Assembly (NCBI GenBank): GCA_900551775.1 | Contig: URXI01000041.1 | Coordinates: 1 to 21,236 of the forward strand | Reading direction: 5' to 3' | From: an uncultured Eubacterium sp. | Lineage (GTDB): Bacteria; Bacillota; Clostridia; Peptostreptococcales; Anaerovoracaceae | DNA length: 21,236 nt | In this document: positions 6,581-14,860 of the stretch, in pieces | Layout: each line of letters opens with the position of its first letter | Numbering within the stretch: position 1 is the first letter of the stretch | Notes under the pieces: generated by a model | The model's input: only the letters and a program-made list of their open reading frames with translations | The model's database searches: none | What the model was told of the DNA's origin: nothing | Translations under genes and position numbers: made by a program

Positions 6581-7273
6581 TCACAGGGCGGAAACCCACG
6601 GCATCAGCCATACGATGACAGGGGCGGCGATAATTGCCGGAATATAGTTTGCAATTTTGATATCGGTCACTCCCATCATATTGGTTCCAAGCGGTATCGT
6701 CAAAAGCGCGCCAACACAGGAGAATGCACCGATCATTTCGTCAGACAGCAGCGGGGACAATACGCCGGAGAACAAGGCCAGAACCCCTTGATATGCAAAT
6801 ATCACGACAGTCGAAAACATGACGCCGATTCCAAGGGTCGAGGCGAGCATCATGGATACGCATAAATCTATGATCGCCTTGGTGTACAGCATAGCGTTAT
6901 CTCCTATCCCGGCGTTGAGAGAAGCCATAATGGTATAGGCTCCCGTGCAGGATAGAATGGTGTATGTAACGAAACCTTTGGCAAAGGTGCTGCCCTCTTC
7001 TTTGACAAGCTTTTTCTCCAACATAAGACCCAGGGCGTTAATCCTGGCGTCGATATCAATAGCTGTTCCAATGAGCGTGCCGATGATGACGGAAGACAGC
7101 AGTAAGATGGTTCCAACCTCTCCTGTCAAACCAGTGATGCCCATATAAACCACGCAAAGTCCGATGCCGATCATGATCGCATCGGAGATTTTTTTGCTTA
7201 TTCCCTTTTTCAGCAGTAAGCCGATGAAACTGCCTGTAATAATTGAAACAGCATCTACTAATAATCCAGCCAA
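6581..7273 (-). CDS. DUF554 family membrane protein
   Basis: A 230-residue hydrophobic protein of the DUF554 (YdfK/YqgA-like) family. The N-terminus GLLVDAVSIITGSFIGLLLKKG is characteristic, and about six to seven membrane segments follow, including the glycine-rich segment VVYMGITGLTG near residue 45. The molecular function of the family is not established; transport has been suggested. The start codon is TTG at 7273, preceded by an AGAAGGAGA ribosome site with 7-base spacing; no ATG in frame is better placed. It is divergent from the LysR gene and ends at a strong hairpin terminator, so it is a single-gene unit. The divergent arrangement makes control by the LysR protein likely (inference). 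Confidence 0.93.
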   Translation of the reverse strand: MAGLLVDAVSIITGSFIGLLLKKGISKKISDAIMIGIGLCVVYMGITGLTGEVGTILLLSSVIIGTLIGTAIDIDARINALGLMLEKKLVKEEGSTFAKGFVTYTILSCTGAYTIMASLNAGIGDNAMLYTKAIIDLCVSMMLASTLGIGVMFSTVVIFAYQGVLALFSGVLSPLLSDEMIGAFSCVGALLTIPLGTNMMGVTDIKIANYIPAIIAAPVIVWLMPWVSAL

Positions 7274-7300
7274 AATGTTCTCCTTCTATTTTAAGTGTCG

Positions 7301-7329
7301 TTGACTTCTCTATGAAAGTAGTGTACCAT
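7301..7329 (+). promoter_or_regulatory. Candidate promoter of the LysR gene
   Basis: TTGACT (7301-7306), a 17-bp spacer and TACCAT (7324-7329) fit a moderate sigma-70 promoter. It overlaps the candidate promoter for the divergent DUF554 gene, a layout usual for LysR regulators that repress their own gene. Confidence 0.4.
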
Positions 7330-7348
7330 CGAAATATCAATATGTAAA
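7320..7348 (-). promoter_or_regulatory. Candidate promoter of the DUF554 gene
   Basis: On the minus strand TTTACA (7348-7343), a 17-bp spacer and TACACT (7325-7320) form a moderate sigma-70 promoter about 45 bp before the TTG start. AT-rich sequence between this and the LysR start could hold a LysR T-N11-A site, but no single copy stands out. Confidence 0.4.
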
Positions 7349-7403
7349 ATTAATAGATTTTATTTACCGATAAAAATTTTTAAATCAAAGAGGCATGGAT
7401 ACT

Positions 7404-8354
7404 ATGGAAATTCGAAATATCGTGACCTTTCTGAAGGTTGCTGAGCTGCAAAGCTTTACCAATGCGGCCAGACAACTGGGATACTCTCAGGCAGCTGTAA
7501 CCATTCAGATCAAGCAGTTAGAACAAGAATTGGGCACGCAATTGTTCAATCGGATCGGAAAGCACGTCGATCTTACCGAAAGCGGCGAACAGTTTATCCC
7601 CTACGCAACAAAGGTCATCAAAGCGGCTGATGACGCTAAGGCCTTCACCCATCACAGCATCGAGCCGGAGGGGGAACTGCGCCTTCTTTCCATCTCTTCT
7701 CTTTCTACAGGCGTCCTCACGCCGGTTTTGATGGAATTTAAAGAGCTTTGTCCCAGGGTAAAGACAAGCCTGCAGATATCAGATTATATGAGCGACCTCT
7801 TGAATATGGTGAGAAAAAATGACGTCGATTTGCTTTACTTTATCGACAAGAGAATTGATGTTCCTGAATGGGTAAAAGTGGCAGAGCGGCCCGAGCCGAT
7901 TGTATTCGTCGCCAGCGTGAAAAATCCCCTTGTTTTCGCCGGCAAGGTGACAATCGAGAGAATCATTCAGGAACCCTTTATCCAGACCACGCAAAGTTCC
8001 AGTTATACCTATGACTTAGAGCAGCTATTGAAAAAAAGCGACGCTGGCACGCATGCTTATCTGAAGGACAGCTATGAGCTCGAACCTCTTCTTGCCGAGC
8101 AATATGCAAACCTCCACCCCTTTCTGCAAACCGGGTCAACAGAGGTCATCATAAAATTACTGCGGGCTAATGCCGGCGTATCCTTCTTACCCCAATATGT
8201 AATTCAGGAATATGTCGATGCCGGCGAACTAGCCATCATCGATACGGACTATCCGGCACCCTATATCTGGTCCCAGCTGGTGCATCATAAGAATAAATGG
8301 ATCACCCCTCAGATGAAAATTTTTATAGATCTGATGCAAAAGCATCTGGGCTGA
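7404..8354 (+). CDS. LysR-family transcriptional regulator
   Basis: A 316-residue LysR-type regulator. The winged helix-turn-helix fills residues 1-60 (MEIRNIVTFLKVAELQSF, NAARQLGYSQAAVTIQIKQLE, GTQLFNR, VDLTESGE), all standard for the family. The remainder is the periplasmic-binding-fold effector domain. An upstream ATG at 7395 is one base from the AGAGG ribosome site; the ATG at 7404 fits the usual family N-terminus. It is divergent from DUF554, which is the likeliest target. Its stop is 5 bp from the stop of the convergent peptidase C26 gene, with no room for a terminator between them. The ligand is unknown. Confidence 0.95.
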   Translation: MEIRNIVTFLKVAELQSFTNAARQLGYSQAAVTIQIKQLEQELGTQLFNRIGKHVDLTESGEQFIPYATKVIKAADDAKAFTHHSIEPEGELRLLSISSLSTGVLTPVLMEFKELCPRVKTSLQISDYMSDLLNMVRKNDVDLLYFIDKRIDVPEWVKVAERPEPIVFVASVKNPLVFAGKVTIERIIQEPFIQTTQSSSYTYDLEQLLKKSDAGTHAYLKDSYELEPLLAEQYANLHPFLQTGSTEVIIKLLRANAGVSFLPQYVIQEYVDAGELAIIDTDYPAPYIWSQLVHHKNKWITPQMKIFIDLMQKHLG

Positions 8355-8359
8355 TCCCC

Positions 8360-9088
8360 TCACATTTCCAGAAAACGCTGGAGGATCTTCTTTGCATCGG
8401 CAGCGTGAGCCGGATTTTTCAGCAAAATCTCCGGATGCCACTGCAGGCCGACGATAGGCAGGCTCTCGTGGACAGCCGCCTCGATGATACAGTCAGAAGG
8501 AGTCTCCGTAATGGCACCTTCCTGGCAGAGACGGAGAAAATGAACTTGCTCTTCCTCCGTGACCTGCGGGCTGAACCAGACCTGGGCGATCTTCAGACAA
8601 GAAGGCACCGCTCTGACGGCCTGATAATGGATGGAATTTGTACAAAGGCGCTCCCCGTACAAGTGGTAAAGCAATGTGTCTGGAACACAGGCAGTATCGT
8701 GATACTTCTCCTGAATATGCTCTCCCTTGTGGTGGTCTTTGTGATGCAATTCCTGGTACAGGCTGCCGCCGAAGAAGACATTGATCATCTGAAAACCGCG
8801 GCATATGCCCAGGACGGGTTTTGCGGCAGCTGCAGCTTTCTGCAGGATTTCCGTCTGGCAGGCATCCAGATGGTCGTCCAAGATATCGCAGCCCACGTTT
8901 TCTTCTCCCCAGAGCCTGGCATTGATGCCTGTCCAGCTGCCCGGCAGCAATACTGCATCGCATTTGTCAAAATCCGCAGGATTATAAGAGATAAAGGCTT
9001 TTGCGCCTAATTCCGCAATTGCTTCAGCGCACCCTTGCGAGAAATGATACTGATCCTGTTCTCCCGCAATCATAATTGTTCTTTCCAT
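8360..9088 (-). CDS. Gamma-glutamyl-gamma-aminobutyrate hydrolase family protein (peptidase C26)
   Basis: A 242-residue class-I glutamine-amidotransferase-like hydrolase. The nucleophile elbow GICRGFQ carries Cys96, and the catalytic His218 and Glu220 lie in GLQWHPE. An earlier LLPGSW motif (about residues 47-52) fits the PuuD/C26 branch. Such enzymes hydrolyse gamma-glutamyl amides such as gamma-glutamyl-GABA in polyamine breakdown, but other Puu genes are absent here, so the substrate is open. An in-frame ATG exists 19 codons upstream, but the ATG at 9088 follows a well-spaced AAGGAGA and is chosen. It is a single gene, convergent with LysR. Confidence 0.93.
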   Translation of the reverse strand: MERTIMIAGEQDQYHFSQGCAEAIAELGAKAFISYNPADFDKCDAVLLPGSWTGINARLWGEENVGCDILDDHLDACQTEILQKAAAAAKPVLGICRGFQMINVFFGGSLYQELHHKDHHKGEHIQEKYHDTACVPDTLLYHLYGERLCTNSIHYQAVRAVPSCLKIAQVWFSPQVTEEEQVHFLRLCQEGAITETPSDCIIEAAVHESLPIVGLQWHPEILLKNPAHAADAKKILQRFLEM

Positions 9089-9121
9089 TGGTGTATCTCC
9101 TTCCTTTTCAGTTTGTATTCT

Positions 9122-9152
9122 ATTATATCTTTCCTTCTTTTTCAATAGCCAA
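9122..9152 (-). promoter_or_regulatory. Weak promoter candidate for the C26 gene
   Basis: On the minus strand a perfect TATAAT (9127-9122) lies about 33 bp before the start. The best -35 (TTGGCT, 9152-9147) is 19 bp away, slightly long. Confidence 0.35.
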
Positions 9153-9319
9153 TGCCTATCCCATATATTTTTCCATCATTCCCCAACCAGTTATATGCGG
9201 TCAAAGTCTTTTTCGCACTATAATCAAGCAGCTTTGACAATCTGCCGTTGGACTGCGCCACCTGTCCGTTCTTTGACGCCCCTGTAAATGCGCCGCCCAC
9301 ATAGCAGAACATTTCCTAG

Positions 9320-9590
9320 CGGTCTTCAAAGTCGCCATTCCCTATCATTGACTCCTATGTCACCATTGACATGTGGCAGCCCTACAAAGATGAATGATGA
9401 TATCCAGCTTGACAACGCCAAAGTATACAACCACAGATTTGGCATGGTCCTTAATCGCAGAGATATTTTTAATATGATTATGGAAACTTTCCCGGTTCTT
9501 AAACCGGCATACGGATTGAAGGAAGAATACCGCAAATTCAAAGGGAACATTTTCAGCTGTCATTTCAGCCTCAAATGCTCCCTTTTTTAA
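9320..9590 (+). pseudogene. Decayed ISL3-family transposase fragment
   Basis: Two pieces of an ISL3-type (IS204/IS1001/IS1165) transposase are visible in different frames. The first, 9350-9397, reads DSYVTIDMWQPYKDE then stop and contains the VTIDMWxPYK motif around a catalytic Asp. The second, in another frame from about 9391 to 9590, reads NAKVYNHRFGMVLNRRDIF and YGLKEEYRKF, matching a later part of the same family. About 50 residues normally lying between these motifs are missing, so there has been an internal deletion plus frameshift. No intact transposase or clear terminal repeats remain. The rest of 9153-9319 holds only short frames without a recognised product. The relic marks an old insertion point between the C26 gene and the end of the catabolic cluster. 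Confidence 0.75.
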
Positions 9591-9627
9591 TTCAGCACCC
9601 ACACGATAGTTTAGGTTGGCTATTTTG

Positions 9628-10760
9628 TTAACGGAACAACTGTCCGCTGATTACCAGTTTCTGAATTTCATTTGTGCCTTCGTAAATCTGAGTAATCTTA
9701 GCATCTCGCATCATTCTTTCAACATGGTATTCCTTCATATATCCGTTTCCGCCAAGCATCTGCACTGCTTCGGTTGTGACTTCCATTGCCACATTGGTAC
9801 ATGTCATCTTTGCCATGGCAGCAGGCACTGTATAAGACTTTCCATTATCCTTCATCCACGCTGCTCTGTAAACCATCATTCTGGCAGATTCAATCTTTGT
9901 CTGGAGTTAAATGCAAGGTACTGTTGCTTTGCAATAGGCTTTCCGAACTGGGCTCTTTCCATCATATAGCTGCGAGCAATCTCAAAAGCACCTTCTGCTA
10001 TTCCAAGCCCCTGTGCAGCTACCCCGATTCGGCCTCCGTCTAAGGTTTTCATAGCCAGCTTAAAGCCTTCGCCTGGTTTTGCAATCATCTGTTCCTCTGG
10101 AATTTCAACGTTTTCCAGATGAAGCTCTGAAACAGGTGACGTACGGATGCCCATCTTGTTCTCGATCCTTCCTACACTAAATCCCGCTGTATCTTTCTCT
10201 ACTACAAATGCGCACATTCCCTTAGTTCCTAAAGCCGGATCTGTCAGTGCATAGATTACAGTAAAATCCGCAAAGGGACCGTTGGTGTTAAAGCATTTGG
10301 AACCGTTGATTATGTATTTGTCACCTTTCTTCACCGCAACAGTAGTCTGTCCTGCAGCATCAGATCCAGCACTGTGTTCAGTAAGACCGAAAGAACCAGC
10401 TTTTTCTCCGTAAGTGATGGGAGCAAGGAATTTCTTTTTGATATCATCTGATGCGGAGGAGTTCATAATGCTGCCTCCGTAAAGTGACGTGTTAACCGAA
10501 TAGGAAATACCAAATGCGCCGTCAACCTTTGAAATCTCTTCAACACTAAGGACGTAGTCCATGTAGCTGCCGCCGGAGCCGCCGTATTCTTCAGGGTAAG
10601 GTAGACCGTATGCGCCTGTTTTACCGAATTCCTTAAAAAGATCCATAGGAAAAACCGATGTTTCATCTCTTTCTATAATGCCCGGCAGAAGTTTGTTCTG
10701 AGCAAACTCACGGGCAGTCTTCTGAAGCAGTAATTGTTCTTGTGTTAATTCAAAATTCAT
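9628..10760 (-). pseudogene. Acyl-CoA dehydrogenase broken by a frameshift near its C-terminus
   Basis: Together the two frames make a nearly complete flavin-dependent acyl-CoA dehydrogenase of about 375 residues. The first frame (10760 to about 9909) has the N-terminal helical domain, the FGLTEHSAGSDAAG flavin/substrate segment and RAQFGKPIAKQQYLAF, then runs out of frame and stops near 9876. The second frame (about 9900 to 9628) resumes with TKIESARMMVYRAAW and ends with MLGGNGYMKEY and YEGTNEIQKL, which carries the catalytic glutamate. Between TTT (9911-9909) and ACA (9900-9898) only 8 bases remain where relatives have about six codons, consistent with a 10-base deletion. It is the last gene of the minus-strand cluster, 10 bp after the transporter stop. 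The 294-residue truncated product lacks the catalytic base and is unlikely to work. A sequencing error of this size is possible but less likely. Confidence 0.85.
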
Positions 10761-10770
10761 AATATCCTCC

Positions 10771-11691
10771 TTATTTCTTATGTTCAGGTATATAATTAAC
10801 GACTATAATCCCAACACACACCAGTAAAAGTGCTATAATATTGGTAATCTTAAACACATCTTCCCCTAATGTAATGGCAGAGAGCATCACTCCAAAAATA
10901 GGAATCGTAAGACCAAATACCGTAACCTTGCTTACCGGATTGTATTTGAGAAGGGTAGCCCACAAATAGAAAGAAACAGTGGTAAGCACAGAAAGGTAAA
11001 AAAGCAGCAGAACGGCTTGACCGCTAAAGGTTCCTAATCTTCCTCCCATCAGCAATCCAGCTATAATCAGCAGAGAAGAACCGAAAATAAGCTGATATGC
11101 CGAGAGTGCTCCCGGGCTTTCCTTGTCGGAAAATATTTTGAGAGTCACTGAGCCAACGCCGTAAGCGGCCGTACACACTACTATCAGACCTTCGCCAATA
11201 ATGCTGAAGTCTCCAAACAAATTGCCATCTTTCATGTTTACAACGATGATTCCAATAAAGCCTATGGTACACCCCACTATTTTTCTCCCGTTTATTTTTT
11301 CTCCTTTTATCAGGAAATGGGCTGCAATGATAGAAAAGAAAGTATTAGCACCATTGATAACGGAAGCCTTTGCTCCAGAAGTAAGGGACAACCCTATGTA
11401 AAAGAAAAAATACTGCAGAGCCGTCTGAATAAGCCCCTGAATGCAAATAGCCGGTATGGAACTTTTTTTAATAGTTACAATTCGTTTTTCAATAATGCTG
11501 GCCAGAATTAACGTCATTATACCTGCCAGCATAAATCTGCATCCGGCATATAAAACTTTGCTGCCGGCTGTTTCTATATTCATCAAAGCAAACCCTATTT
11601 TTATAGCCGGGAAAGCACTTCCCCACAATGCGCAGGTAAAAAGTGCCAGTACAGCTACAACCAGAGGTTTTGTAAAAAAATTATTCTTCAT
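10771..11691 (-). CDS. DMT-family (EamA) transporter
   Basis: A 306-residue membrane protein with the two-EamA-repeat layout of drug/metabolite transporters and about ten hydrophobic segments. The N-terminal repeat carries LFTCALWGSAFPAIKIG (about residues 17-33), the usual signature. The second repeat includes WATLLKYNPVSKVTVFGLTIPIFGVMLS. Members export or import small metabolites, including amino acids. It lies 53 bp downstream of the racemase gene and 10 bp upstream of the broken acyl-CoA dehydrogenase. The ribosome site before ATG 11691 is poor. A 12-codon frame starting at an ATG about 26 bp upstream overlaps the start in another frame and might couple translation. It could move the cluster substrate or product (inference). 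Confidence 0.92.
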   Translation of the reverse strand: MKNNFFTKPLVVAVLALFTCALWGSAFPAIKIGFALMNIETAGSKVLYAGCRFMLAGIMTLILASIIEKRIVTIKKSSIPAICIQGLIQTALQYFFFYIGLSLTSGAKASVINGANTFFSIIAAHFLIKGEKINGRKIVGCTIGFIGIIVVNMKDGNLFGDFSIIGEGLIVVCTAAYGVGSVTLKIFSDKESPGALSAYQLIFGSSLLIIAGLLMGGRLGTFSGQAVLLLFYLSVLTTVSFYLWATLLKYNPVSKVTVFGLTIPIFGVMLSAITLGEDVFKITNIIALLLVCVGIIVVNYIPEHKK

Positions 11692-11744
11692 ATTCTAGTA
11701 TATCCATATCTTTTGCCATGAAATGCAAATAATGTTACCTACCA

Positions 11745-12752
11745 TTAAATCAAAAGGAATCCTTCTGGGAACGGATCCTTGGGATCCAAAATCCATGTGG
11801 CAAAACCACAGATAGCCGCGTTTCCAGATACAATGGGTTTGATCGCCTGGACACCGTTCACATCACATACTTCAGCAACCGTACATTCAAATAAAGAACC
11901 AATGATGCTTTCATGTACAAAACTTTCTCCGACACCTAACTTTCCTTCTGCACATAACAGCGCAGCTTTCGCCGATGTTCCGGTTCCGCATGGTGAGCGG
12001 TCTACTACCTTTGGAAGTGCGATAACGCAATTTTGAATGTCTGCTTTTTCATTCTTTGGCGGTCCATAGAATTCCACATGAGTTACCTTATTTACAAAAT
12101 CCAGCTCAGGATGCTTGATTGTCAGCTGTTCATTACAGCGTGCACCAATGATATTAGCCGCCGTGATAAAGGCGTCTGCATTGCAGGGTTCAATTGGAAT
12201 CCCAACTGATTCTGCTGGTAAAATGGCATATACATTGCCGCCCCACGAAACATCCAGCTTCAGATCTCCGTACTCCTCAGTCTTAACTACTACATCACGC
12301 AGTAAAGGCATAGCCGGCGCATTCAGGAAGGAAACCTTTGTAACGCTTCCATCCTTGACCTCTGCCGTAACTTCCACTACACCAGCCGGCGTATCAATTT
12401 TGATTGTTGTAATTGGCTCTTTTGCTTCAATAAGACCGCCTTCTATTAAGGCTACCGTTGCACCAATGGTGTCGTGTCCGCACATTGGAAGCCAATCGCT
12501 TGCTTCAAAATAAATGATTCCAATGTCGCACCCTGGGGTGCATGGTTCTGTGAATATTGTTGCAGACATATCGGAGTTTCCTCTTGGTTCCCAGCAGACA
12601 AAAGTTCTGAAAGAATCATAATTTTCCTTCAGATACAGAAACTTTTCTTCCATCGTCTTTCCAGGTATAGGGGGAAGTCCGCTTACAACGTTTCGAGTGC
12701 ACATGCCCAGTGTATGTGTCTCAATAGTTCTGATTGTTTTCTTTGCTCTCAT
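11745..12752 (-). CDS. Proline racemase / 4-hydroxyproline 2-epimerase family protein
   Basis: A 335-residue member of the proline racemase family with both catalytic cysteines: Cys91 in PMCGHDTIG and Cys255 in DRSPCGTGTSA. Having two cysteines indicates a racemase or epimerase, as opposed to trans-3-hydroxy-L-proline dehydratases, where the second cysteine is replaced. Such enzymes interconvert L- and D-proline or epimerise 4-hydroxyproline at C2. The start is ATG 12752, after AGAGGT; a longer frame to 12866 would overlap the SDR gene and has no ribosome site. It is co-directional with the GRE, activase, SDR and transporters, so its substrate is probably the cyclic amino acid handled by the cluster. 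No D-proline reductase genes are visible here. Choice between proline and hydroxyproline is not decided by sequence. Confidence 0.92.
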   Translation of the reverse strand: MRAKKTIRTIETHTLGMCTRNVVSGLPPIPGKTMEEKFLYLKENYDSFRTFVCWEPRGNSDMSATIFTEPCTPGCDIGIIYFEASDWLPMCGHDTIGATVALIEGGLIEAKEPITTIKIDTPAGVVEVTAEVKDGSVTKVSFLNAPAMPLLRDVVVKTEEYGDLKLDVSWGGNVYAILPAESVGIPIEPCNADAFITAANIIGARCNEQLTIKHPELDFVNKVTHVEFYGPPKNEKADIQNCVIALPKVVDRSPCGTGTSAKAALLCAEGKLGVGESFVHESIIGSLFECTVAEVCDVNGVQAIKPIVSGNAAICGFATWILDPKDPFPEGFLLI

Positions 12753-12787
12753 TTCTTTTACCTCTTTGCTTAATATACCCTTGTTCT

Positions 12788-13531
12788 TTAGAAATAGCAC
12801 CCTCCATTGATATGAAGAACCTGCCCTGTAAGCTGCAGACTCATATCTGATGACAGATACAGACATGCATTTGCAATATCAATTGGCTCACCTATTCTTC
12901 TCAATGCAGATCCATCCAGATATACATCTCTCCTTTCAACAATTCTGTCGTGTACAAGGGCGGTATCTGTAATTCCCGGTGCAATCATATTGCATCTGAT
13001 ATTTTGGGGACCAAGTTCCAGTGCAGCAGTGCGATACATTCCTACAACACCAGCTTTAGCCATAGAGTATGGCGCATAGTTAATGCAGCCTGTAAATGCG
13101 TCTGAAGATGTAATCGCCACCATAGATCCCCCTCCTTGTTCAATCAGATAAGGAGCCACCGCTTTTGTCACGTACCATACTCCCAGCATGTTTACGTCAA
13201 TGGCACGTTTCAAAACACCTTCGTCACCCTCCAAAAATGGAGTCGGCTCAAACAATCCTGCACAGCATACCAGACCATCCAGCTTTCCTAGGTACTCCAC
13301 GCTTTTTTTAACAAAGTCTTCAACCTGCTCCTTATTGGCAACATCAGCAAGACCGTAGTAAACCTTTCTTCCCAGTTTCTTTACTTCCTCTCCAACTTTC
13401 TCAAGGGCGGTTTGGTTTTTTCCTGTCAGAAGCGCCAAATCAGCGCCTTCCTTTGCAAAGAGCAGCGCAGTTTCTCTGCCGATTCCGGTAGCTGCTCCAG
13501 TAATTAATATTACTTTATCCTTAAGTAACAT
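12788..13531 (-). CDS. Short-chain dehydrogenase/reductase
   Basis: A 247-residue classical SDR. The cofactor motif TGAATGIG is at residues 11-18, a CCAG version of NNAG at 89-92, the catalytic serine at about 142-143, and Tyr155-xxx-Lys159 in PYSMAK. The end LTGQVLHINGG is standard. The protein is a cytoplasmic NAD(P)-dependent oxidoreductase. A strong GGAGG site precedes ATG 13531. It lies between the MFS gene and the racemase (35 bp gap to the latter), so it probably reduces or oxidises a keto or hydroxy intermediate of the same pathway. The substrate is not identifiable. Confidence 0.94.
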   Translation of the reverse strand: MLLKDKVILITGAATGIGRETALLFAKEGADLALLTGKNQTALEKVGEEVKKLGRKVYYGLADVANKEQVEDFVKKSVEYLGKLDGLVCCAGLFEPTPFLEGDEGVLKRAIDVNMLGVWYVTKAVAPYLIEQGGGSMVAITSSDAFTGCINYAPYSMAKAGVVGMYRTAALELGPQNIRCNMIAPGITDTALVHDRIVERRDVYLDGSALRRIGEPIDIANACLYLSSDMSLQLTGQVLHINGGCYF

Positions 13532-13587
13532 ATTAAATCCTCCTATAAACTTCCTTCCTGCTTAATAGCAATTCTTAACAATACCTC

Positions 13588-14784
13588 TCAATTATTTGCA
13601 GCTTCCAATTCTGCTCCATCCACCGACGACAGTATAATTACAAATCCAACAATACAGCAGATAAATCCTGTTATCAAAAGCCTATGGGCTCCCCATGCAT
13701 CGATAATCATACCTCCTGTAAGGCTGGTAATCAATGCGCTGAGTGTGATAACTATCACATAGAGGGATTGTCCGCGAACTGCTTCTTTGTAATCCATTAT
13801 TTCGTCAATGTATTGGACAATTGATGCAAGGAACAAAGAATGACAGAATGGGTGTGCTATCAGCGAAAGCATTATACCCGTTTTCGATACTGCAAGCACC
13901 ATGAGCAATCCCCTGACGATGTACATAAAAGACGAAAATTTCAAAATTGTCTTCGAACCAAAGTACTTTCTAAACTTGGAATAGTTCAGCAGTACAACGG
14001 TTTCTATCAATGGCATAATAAAAAAGTAAACGCTTAGTGACCTTGCACCTCCACCTGTAGATTGGAAAATCTGAAGCATGAAATTGTTTATCATCTGTTG
14101 ATGGTAGAACATAATCAAGATGCCCAGACACATTATCAAAAATATTTTGTGACGGGAAATAAATTCCTTCATGGTAATATCCCTGTCTTCATCGGCTTGG
14201 TTTTCATCTGCCTTCACCCTTTTGGAATAATCCGAGTTCATCAAAACGTTGGCTATGACGAAAATCAACATTATGATTTCTCCACAGATTACCAAAATGC
14301 TGACGCCCTTTTTTGCAATCATACTCCCCATCAAATATGAGGTTACCGCTGAGCATAGCGAACCGACTCCTCGGCAGATTCCATATTCCACCTCCAGTTT
14401 TCTCCTGGCCAGTATACCACTCATTGCATTTAGCTGCGATTGATGTGCAAGGTGTATACCTGTTACAGCAGTATATGTGACAAACAAGATCGCAGATTTC
14501 CCCTTCTGAAGAAAAATCAGTATTTCTATTCCCATAATAACAACTGCAAAAAAAATGACAATATCAAATAAGTTCACTTTCTTTGAACGGTCGGCTATGT
14601 CCGCTGCTCCAATTTGAATTATAGCGGATAGCAAATTTGCTGCGGCGATAATGATTCCTATAAGTGTATTTGAATAACCATGTGCCTGAAGAAAAACAGA
14701 GCCATAACCGATAAGAATGCAATCCATCGCCCAAAAAGCACCAAAGGCAGCGGAATACTGTAATGTGGTTTTAATATTTTTCAT
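13588..14784 (-). CDS. MFS transporter
   Basis: A membrane protein of about 398 residues with around twelve hydrophobic segments. It resembles the LacY/nucleoside-symporter-like MFS group at its N-terminus (YSAAFGAFWAMDCILIGYGS, then LQAHGYSNTLIGIIIAAANL). A charged cytoplasmic loop, KRVKADENQADEDRD, separates the two halves. A longer frame to 14913 would run into the end of the GRE gene; ATG 14784 is chosen, with only a weak ribosome site (AGTGAAGTG). It follows GRE-1 after a 76-bp gap containing a stable hairpin. It is a likely importer of the cluster substrate; specificity unknown. Confidence 0.92.
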   Translation of the reverse strand: MKNIKTTLQYSAAFGAFWAMDCILIGYGSVFLQAHGYSNTLIGIIIAAANLLSAIIQIGAADIADRSKKVNLFDIVIFFAVVIMGIEILIFLQKGKSAILFVTYTAVTGIHLAHQSQLNAMSGILARRKLEVEYGICRGVGSLCSAVTSYLMGSMIAKKGVSILVICGEIIMLIFVIANVLMNSDYSKRVKADENQADEDRDITMKEFISRHKIFLIMCLGILIMFYHQQMINNFMLQIFQSTGGGARSLSVYFFIMPLIETVVLLNYSKFRKYFGSKTILKFSSFMYIVRGLLMVLAVSKTGIMLSLIAHPFCHSLFLASIVQYIDEIMDYKEAVRGQSLYVIVITLSALITSLTGGMIIDAWGAHRLLITGFICCIVGFVIILSSVDGAELEAANN

Positions 14785-14809
14785 CACTTCACTTAAGAAA
14801 ACACCATAC

Positions 14810-14839
14810 CTGCGTGTGCCCACAGATGGGCTCACGCAG
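14810..14839 (-). other. Intergenic hairpin between GRE-1 and MFS genes
   Basis: A 7-bp stem (CTGCGTG/CACGCAG), one mismatch and a 5-bp stem (GCCCA/TGGGC) close a four-base loop. The hairpin begins 22 bp after the GRE stop. No T run follows, so full termination is unlikely. A 3'-end stabiliser that favours GRE over downstream expression is a reasonable inference. Confidence 0.6.
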
Positions 14840-14860
14840 ATATGATAAATACCGATTGTT

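Noticed and set aside
8493..8963. 156-codon frame opposite in phase within the C26 gene
   Set aside because: Shadow of the C26 coding sequence with no start signal or domain.
11745..12752. trans-3-hydroxy-L-proline dehydratase
   Set aside because: Both catalytic cysteines (91 and 255) are present, which indicates a racemase or epimerase.
12753..12866. N-terminal extension of the racemase
   Set aside because: It would overlap the SDR coding sequence and lacks a ribosome site; ATG 12752 has one and matches family length.
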